Positions 59,464 to 64,000 of a stretch of DNA of 64,000 bases are shown in pieces. Origin of the DNA: Olleya marilimosa CAM030 (lineage in GTDB: Bacteria > Bacteroidota > Bacteroidia > Flavobacteriales > Flavobacteriaceae); assembly GCF_000518485.1 (NCBI RefSeq), contig NZ_JADR01000001.1, forward strand, positions 1 through 64,000. Direction: 5' to 3'. The position numbers and the translations under genes are program-made. The notes beneath the pieces are model-generated. The model made no database searches. It saw only the letters and a list, made by a program, of their open reading frames with translations, and had not been told where the DNA came from. Each line of letters starts with the position of its first letter. Positions within the stretch are counted from its first letter, which is position 1.

Positions 59464-60285
59464 ATGAAAATAGATACTTCAATAATAATTAGCACCTATA
59501 ATTCTCCGGAATGGTTAGCAAAAGTACTGTATGGTTATAATAACCAAACGTACCGTAATTTTGAAATCGTAATCGCAGATGATGGTTCTAAACAAGAGAC
59601 CATAGATTTAATTAAATCCATACAGGAAGAAGTCTTTTATCCTATTATCCACGTGTGGCATGAGGATAATGGATTTCAGAAATCTGAGATTTTAAATAAA
59701 TCCATTACACAATGCACATCAGATTATATTATAATGTCTGATGGTGATTGTATACCACGTCAAGACTTTGTAGAAGTCCATGTAAAAGAGCGTGAGATAG
59801 GTTACTTTTTATCTGGTGGTTACTTTATGTTACCAATGGATATCTCTAAAGCTATTACTAAAGAAGATATTTATAAAGCCAATTGTTTTAATTTAAAATG
59901 GCTTAAAAAGAATGGCTTAAAAGCATCTTTTAAAAATAATAAACTGACAGCTAAAGGGTTAAAATCTAAAATTTTAAATGCTTTAACACCTACTAATGCT
60001 AGTTGGAATGGACACAATGCTTCTGGTTGGAAAAAAGATATTGTTGCAGTTAATGGTTTAGATGAGCGTATGCAGTATGGTGGTCAAGATCGTGAGCTTG
60101 GTGAGCGTTTAATGAATTTAGGTATTAAAAGTAAGCAAATTAGGTACTCAGCTATTTGTGTGCATTTAGACCATAAGCGAGGTTATAAAAATGAAGCATC
60201 TATAGCTAAAAACAGAGCGATTAGAGACGTCACTAAAAATGAAAAGAAAGCTTGGACAGATTTTGGAATTGTAAAAAAGGCTTAG
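59464..60285 (+). CDS. glycosyltransferase family 2, paralogue of the one at 56320
   Basis: This 273-residue protein has TSIIISTYNSPEWLAKVLYGYNNQT, VIADDGSKQET, IIHVWHEDNGFQKSEILNKS, MSDGDCIPRQDF (DGD), SWNGHNASGWKKDIVAVNGLDERMQYGGQDRELGERL. The GGQDRE replaces the GWGRED of its paralogue. A -7 element TATCTTTG lies only 8 bp before the ATG, showing that leaders here can be very short. The stop overlaps the convergent GT9 gene by 4 bp. Confidence 0.9.
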   Translation: MKIDTSIIISTYNSPEWLAKVLYGYNNQTYRNFEIVIADDGSKQETIDLIKSIQEEVFYPIIHVWHEDNGFQKSEILNKSITQCTSDYIIMSDGDCIPRQDFVEVHVKEREIGYFLSGGYFMLPMDISKAITKEDIYKANCFNLKWLKKNGLKASFKNNKLTAKGLKSKILNALTPTNASWNGHNASGWKKDIVAVNGLDERMQYGGQDRELGERLMNLGIKSKQIRYSAICVHLDHKRGYKNEASIAKNRAIRDVTKNEKKAWTDFGIVKKA

Positions 60286-61361
60286 TTTTTAAAAGCTTTT
60301 AAATGAAAATCTAAAAAGGGAGTAAGTCTTTTTAAAATCATTTCTGGAGTTAACATTTGGTATAACTCGTGAGGGTTTTCTTCAATTTTACGTCTTTGTT
60401 CAACACTAAATTCGTCAAATAAATTAGGCTTTTCTTCTAATAAATGTATTGATGTGTGCTTTTTGCCATCTTCAAAACTAGCCCAATGTTCTTTTAAAAC
60501 GTAAGGCGAAAATATTGTAAAGGTTGGTTTGTTTAAAGCTTTTGATATATGTACAATGCCACCTTCATTGCCAACAAGTAGCTCGCATTTGTTCATTAAA
60601 GTTATAAAACCTCTTATACTATCTTCGTAAATATCAATGATAATATTAGACTTATTCTGGCATTGGTTGTAAATACTTAACGCATCTGCTTTTTGGTGTG
60701 GTGCGTAATTAAATAATACATTAACATTATAGGTTGCAGTAATATGATCTATTAAAGCAACAATATATTGATATGGCATCGATTTTTGAGGCGTACTTCC
60801 TAACACACCTAGCATAATTGCTGGTTTATTGTATTTGTTTAGCTTGTTGTATTGTTGTTCGTTTTGGGTTAATACAATATGTGGCTCGTAATCTATTTGG
60901 TTTTGCGCTAACGGAAAAAAGGTATTAAACATGTTTATTCTATCCTCAATAGCTTTACCACTAATGTGTTTTTTTTCTTCTAATAAAGGGACCGTATGCG
61001 TATAAAATTTAAACCATGGATTTTTACCTCTTTTTTGAAATCCTATGCGCATTTTAGCACCAGAAAAATAACAAATAATCCTACTTTGTAACTTGGAGTA
61101 AGGATCAAAAATAATATCGTATTTATTATTTTTTACTTGTTTAATCAAGCGTCGCATAAACTTAAATTGCTTCAATTCTTTTTCGTTTACTGCTATAATG
61201 TTATCAATGTTAGGATTGTTTTCAATAACACCAGTTGTAAAATCATACACTAAATAATCAATTTGACTATCAGGAAAAACAGTTTTCATGTTTTGAGCAA
61301 TTACTGATGCTATTAGCACATCACCAATACGTTTATTTTGTATGACAAGAATTTTTTTCAT
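60282..61361 (-). CDS. glycosyltransferase family 9 (heptosyltransferase-like)
   Basis: This 359-residue GT-B protein starts MKKILVIQNKRIGDVLIASVIAQNMKT and has IFDPYSKLQSRIICYFSGAKMRIG, PAIMLGVLGSTPQKSMPYQYIVALIDHI, and the donor-site LVGNEGGIVHISKALNKPTFTIFSPYVLKEHW. This is the ADP-heptose:LPS heptosyltransferase (WaaC/WaaF/RfaQ) family. It points to a heptose-like core sugar. Its divergent partner is the LPS-kinase-like gene, 98 bp away. Confidence 0.9.
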   Translation of the reverse strand: MKKILVIQNKRIGDVLIASVIAQNMKTVFPDSQIDYLVYDFTTGVIENNPNIDNIIAVNEKELKQFKFMRRLIKQVKNNKYDIIFDPYSKLQSRIICYFSGAKMRIGFQKRGKNPWFKFYTHTVPLLEEKKHISGKAIEDRINMFNTFFPLAQNQIDYEPHIVLTQNEQQYNKLNKYNKPAIMLGVLGSTPQKSMPYQYIVALIDHITATYNVNVLFNYAPHQKADALSIYNQCQNKSNIIIDIYEDSIRGFITLMNKCELLVGNEGGIVHISKALNKPTFTIFSPYVLKEHWASFEDGKKHTSIHLLEEKPNLFDEFSVEQRRKIEENPHELYQMLTPEMILKRLTPFLDFHLKAFKN

Positions 61362-61435
61362 TTAAAAGTTGCGTATTTTTTACGCTGTAGCGCAAAATAT
61401 AATTTTATCGGCTTTTATTAAAATTTAGTTTAATA

Positions 61436-61443
61436 TATCTTTG
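61436..61443 (+). promoter_or_regulatory. -7 element (TATCTTTG) before the LPS-kinase-like gene
   Basis: TATCTTTG matches TAnnTTTG and ends 16 bp before the first codon of the open kinase frame. The same octamer sits 8 bp before the ATG at 59464. Confidence 0.55.
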
Positions 61444-61459
61444 AACAATCTTAAAATAG

Positions 61460-62224
61460 ATAACTATCATACACTGTCATCCAAAATATAAATACTTAGA
61501 GTCCCAATTAATTGCGCTTATCCATGAATTTGAAACCTCTGGAGAAGCAGTCACTATTGGACAACGTAACGTTATAAAGTCTTTTGATGTTGAAGGTTTA
61601 AAACTAAACATTAAGTCTTTTAAAATACCAAATGGCTTTAATAGTTTTGTGTATAAATATATACGACCAACTAAGGCAAAACGGTCTTTTCAGTATGCTA
61701 CTAGATTAATTGATTGTGGTATTTCTACACCTTTTCCCATAGCATATATAGAAAACACCACAGTTTTTGGGTTAAAATCAAGTTATTATATTAGTAGGCA
61801 TATTGATTATGATTTTGAATTTAGAGCGTTAATACATAACCCTCAATTTCCGGAACGTGATAAAATATTGCAGGAATTTGCAGCATTTACCTTTAAACTG
61901 CATGAGAATAATATTGATTTTTTAGACCATTCACCAGGTAATACTTTAATAACTAAAGATGATAATGGTTATAATTTCTATTTAATTGATTTAAACAGGA
62001 TGCGTTTTAAACCAATGAGTTTTGATAATCGTATGCATAATTTTAGACGTTTATGGTTGTCTAAAACTATGATTAAGATTTTGGCTGAAGCTTATGCCAA
62101 ATTGTATAACAAGTCGTATCAAGATACCTATGATTTAATGCTTAAGCATAGTCGAGCATTTCAACTAAAAATTAATAGTAAAAAATTAAGACGTAGCGGA
62201 AGGAAAATGCAGTTTAAGAAATAA
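61460..62224 (+). CDS. LPS (Kdo/WaaP-like) kinase without a standard start codon
   Basis: The frame is open from the stop at 61457 and gives 254 residues. The C-terminal kinase half is clear: a catalytic-loop-like FLDHSPGNTLITK (D...N) and YLIDLNRM metal motif, as in WaaP/KdkA kinases that phosphorylate LPS core sugars. The N-terminal part, HPKYKYLESQLIALI to IKSFDVEGLKLNIKSFKIP, reads as the missing N lobe, but it contains no ATG, GTG or TTG before GTG 61649. A non-standard ATA or ATC near 61460-61469, an N-terminal truncation from 61649, or a start-codon loss are possible. The stated start is the end of open frame, not a proven start. Confidence 0.7.
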   Translation: MTIIHCHPKYKYLESQLIALIHEFETSGEAVTIGQRNVIKSFDVEGLKLNIKSFKIPNGFNSFVYKYIRPTKAKRSFQYATRLIDCGISTPFPIAYIENTTVFGLKSSYYISRHIDYDFEFRALIHNPQFPERDKILQEFAAFTFKLHENNIDFLDHSPGNTLITKDDNGYNFYLIDLNRMRFKPMSFDNRMHNFRRLWLSKTMIKILAEAYAKLYNKSYQDTYDLMLKHSRAFQLKINSKKLRRSGRKMQFKK

Positions 62225-62235
62225 ATTTTAAATAC

Positions 62236-62272
62236 AAAAAAGCCTCTAAATTTTAAATTTAGAGGCTTTTTA
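62236..62272. terminator. bidirectional terminator between LPS-kinase gene and dapD
   Basis: AAAAAGCCTCTAAATTT / AAATTTAGAGGCTTTTT with A and T tracts on both sides, between two convergent genes. Confidence 0.87.
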
Positions 62273-62299
62273 CATTTTATAAACGGTTGCTTTTAATTT

Positions 62300-63115
62300 T
62301 TAAACAGCAACATCATACTCTCTTAAAGCATCATTTAAAGATGTTTTTTTATTTGTACTTTCTTTACGTTTACCAATAATTAAAGCACAAGGGACTTGAT
62401 ACTCTCCAGCTGCGAATTTTTTAGTATAACTTCCCGGAATTACTACAGATCTTGCAGGCACACGACCTTTCATCTCTACAGGAGTGTCTCCAGTAACATC
62501 TATAATTTTAGTACTCATGGTTAACACCACGTTAGCACCTAAAACAGCTTCTTTTTCTACATGTACACCTTCAACAACTATACATCTTGATCCTATAAAA
62601 GCACCATCTTCTATAATAACAGGAGACGCTTGTAAAGGTTCTAATACACCACCAATACCAACACCACCAGATAAGTGTACATTTTTACCAATTTGTGCAC
62701 AACTACCAACAGTAGCCCAAGTATCAACCATAGTACCTTCGTCCACATAGGCACCAATATTAACGTAACTAGGCATTAAAATTGTACCTGCAGATATGTA
62801 AGCACCATGACGTGCAACAGCATTTGGTACTACTCTAATTCCTTTTTCTTTATACCCTCTTTTTAGTGGAATTTTATCATGATATTCAAAAATACCAGCT
62901 TCTAAAGTTTCCATTTTTTGAATAGGGAAATATAAAACAACCGCTTTTTTAACCCATTCGTTAACCTGCCAGCCATCAGTTGTAGGTTCTGCTACTCTAA
63001 GTTTTCCTAAATCTAAAAGGTTAACCACTTCTCTAATAGCATCAATAGTTTTTGCGTCAGTTAATAAGTCTCGGTTGTCCCAAGCAGTCTCAATAGTTTT
63101 TTGTAATTCTGTCAT
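62300..63115 (-). CDS. dapD: tetrahydrodipicolinate N-succinyltransferase
   Basis: This 271-residue enzyme catalyses the succinyl-CoA-dependent step of lysine and diaminopimelate synthesis. An N-terminal helical part (ELQKTIETAWDNRDLLTD) is followed by the left-handed beta helix (about 100-240) with hexapeptide-type repeats: ARHGAYISAGTILMPSYVNIGAYVDEGTMVDTWATVGSCAQIG. The GVLEPLQASPVIIEDGAFIGSRCIVVEG part is specific to DapD. lysA at 25006 completes the pathway's last step. Confidence 0.96.
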   Translation of the reverse strand: MTELQKTIETAWDNRDLLTDAKTIDAIREVVNLLDLGKLRVAEPTTDGWQVNEWVKKAVVLYFPIQKMETLEAGIFEYHDKIPLKRGYKEKGIRVVPNAVARHGAYISAGTILMPSYVNIGAYVDEGTMVDTWATVGSCAQIGKNVHLSGGVGIGGVLEPLQASPVIIEDGAFIGSRCIVVEGVHVEKEAVLGANVVLTMSTKIIDVTGDTPVEMKGRVPARSVVIPGSYTKKFAAGEYQVPCALIIGKRKESTNKKTSLNDALREYDVAV

Positions 63116-63196
63116 GTCAATTTTAATTTAAGACAAATATAATTCGTAAAAATTAAAATATGGCACAATATTTAAGGTGTTAAGAGTATAAAACTA

Positions 63197-63204
63197 TAAA
63201 TTTG
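63197..63204 (+). promoter_or_regulatory. -7 element (TAAATTTG) of ruvX-def
   Basis: TAAATTTG matches TAnnTTTG and ends 13 bp before the ruvX ATG. Confidence 0.6.
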
Positions 63205-63217
63205 CACAAAATTTATT

Positions 63218-63628
63218 ATGGCTCGCATTTTAGCAATTGATTACGGAAAGATTAGAACAGGATTAGCAGTGACTGATGAGATGCAGATTATTGCTTCTGG
63301 ATTAACCACAGTTAATACTAAAGAGCTTATTACATTTTTAAAAGACTATCTAAGTAAGGAGCAAGTCGAATTATTTTTAGTTGGAGAACCAAAGCAAATG
63401 GATAATACGCCAAGTGAAAGCGAAGCTCTAATTATTCCGTTTTTGGTTAAATTAGAAAACACATTTCCTAACGTGCCAATTAAGCGTGTGGACGAACGTT
63501 TTACCTCTAAAATGGCGACGCAAACCTTAATAGATAGCGGATTAAAGAAAAAACAAAGACAAAATAAAGCGCTTTTAGATGAGGTTAGTGCAACCATAAT
63601 CTTACAAAGCTACCTTTATAATCAATAA
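63218..63628 (+). CDS. ruvX: YqgF/RuvX-family nuclease (Holliday junction resolvase-like)
   Basis: This 136-residue RNase H-like protein has ARILAIDYGKIRTGLAVTDE (first catalytic Asp), ELFLVGEPKQMDNTPSE (Glu and Gly-Glu-Pro loop) and IKRVDERFTSKMATQTL (DERFTS, third acidic residue), and LLDEVSATIILQSYL. The family processes pre-16S rRNA 5' ends in E. coli and resembles RuvC by fold. It is followed 9 bp later by def, a usual pair in this group. Confidence 0.93.
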   Translation: MARILAIDYGKIRTGLAVTDEMQIIASGLTTVNTKELITFLKDYLSKEQVELFLVGEPKQMDNTPSESEALIIPFLVKLENTFPNVPIKRVDERFTSKMATQTLIDSGLKKKQRQNKALLDEVSATIILQSYLYNQ

Positions 63629-63637
63629 AAAATTAGT

Positions 63638-64000
63638 ATGATATTACCAATTGTTGCCTATGGCGATCCCGTTTTAAAGAAAAAAGCGACAGACATTACA
63701 AAGGATTATCCAAAATTAAAAGAGCTAATTGCAAACATGTACGAAACCATGTATGGATCGTTTGGTGTAGGTTTAGCAGCTCCTCAAATAGGATTGTCAA
63801 TCCGTATGTTTATAGTCGATGCGACTCCATTTGCAGATGATGAAGAAGTAATGAGTAAAGCGGAAAGTGACTTTTTAAAAAGCTTTAAACATACATTTAT
63901 TAATCCTGTAATTTTAGAAGAATCTGGAGATGAATGGGCTTTTAACGAAGGTTGTTTAAGTATTCCAGATGTTAGAGAAGACGTATTTAGAAAGCCTAAC
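63638..64000 (+). CDS. def: peptide deformylase, 5' part
   Basis: The frame starts at ATG 63638 and is open to the window end (121 codons). It begins MILPIVAYGDPVLKKKATDI and shows motif 1 GVGLAAPQIGLSIRMF and motif 2 FNEGCLSIPDVREDVFR (metal-binding Cys). The HExxH motif 3 lies beyond the window. The enzyme removes formyl from nascent proteins. It lies 9 bp after ruvX and is probably co-transcribed. Confidence 0.95.
   Translation, partial: MILPIVAYGDPVLKKKATDITKDYPKLKELIANMYETMYGSFGVGLAAPQIGLSIRMFIVDATPFADDEEVMSKAESDFLKSFKHTFINPVILEESGDEWAFNEGCLSIPDVREDVFRKPN

Noticed and set aside
63161-63175. TGGCAC-N5-TTAA before ruvX as a third sigma-54 promoter
   Set aside because: The -12 part lacks TTG and a standard TAAATTTG -7 element lies downstream at 63197.

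Overview
The window is chromosomal DNA from a member of the Bacteroidetes, almost certainly a marine Flavobacteriaceae (Olleya, Lacinutrix or Psychroserpens-like; the genus is inferred). The evidence is the low GC content, promoters with the Bacteroidetes -7 element TAnnTTTG, proteins carrying type IX secretion (T9SS) type B sorting domains, PorP/SprF and OmpA partners, and the gene set (DUF4369 lipoprotein, DUF819, DUF1456, YceI, short NtrC-like regulator).

Layout. 1-4050: the end of a T9SS adhesin with calcium-binding-type Asp repeats, followed by its PorP/SprF and OmpA/PD40 partners. 4170-5597: idi, a PTPS/QueD-type gene, a small unknown protein and tRNA-Thr(UGU). 5714-12326: mostly accessory metabolism and envelope genes (DUF4369 lipoprotein, DUF819 transporter, secreted hydrolase, AlkB, DoxX-like, DdpX, VOC, YceI). 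Among them, 7840-8174 holds two tandem copies of an unannotated structured RNA unit, each behind a sigma-54-type TGGCAC-N5-TTGT promoter. 12493-14179: grpE-dnaJ. 14503-20643: a six-gene operon (NatA/NatB-like ABC exporter, MscS channel, outer-membrane protein, sigma-54 response regulator without a DNA-binding domain, PPK2). 20866-30930: M28 peptidase, DinB-like and VOC proteins, PAS histidine kinase, lysA, sucC, DUF1456, TerB-like, uvrB. 31033-44146: four large minus-strand T9SS type B surface proteins built from the same roughly 85-95-residue module in 1, 2, 4 and about 11 copies. 44229-51161: ABC exporter pair, a kinase-like unknown, pRiA4b ORF-3-like, ctaA, GNAT, CCA-adding enzyme, tsaC/Sua5. 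51174-62224: an LPS/surface glycan cluster of eight to ten glycosyltransferases, a polysaccharide deacetylase, a heptosyltransferase-like GT9 and an LPS-kinase-like gene that has no normal start codon. 62300-64000: dapD, ruvX and the start of def.

How it fits together. Much of the window builds and decorates the cell surface: T9SS cargo with its PorP/OmpA partners, LPS core sugars and outer-membrane proteins. The regulation is more unusual than the genes. There are twin sigma-54 RNAs, an NtrC-type activator lacking its DNA-binding domain, two further small-RNA candidates that begin with a hairpin at the predicted transcription start and end in a terminator, and a shared TTTAATCGAT box array (spacings 20/21 and 30 bp) upstream of both a secreted hydrolase and the largest surface adhesin. 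No CRISPR array, transposase, prophage or rRNA was seen. One GGCGTTA...TAACGC palindromic repeat, of a type I recall as dispersed in flavobacterial genomes, lies after ppk2.
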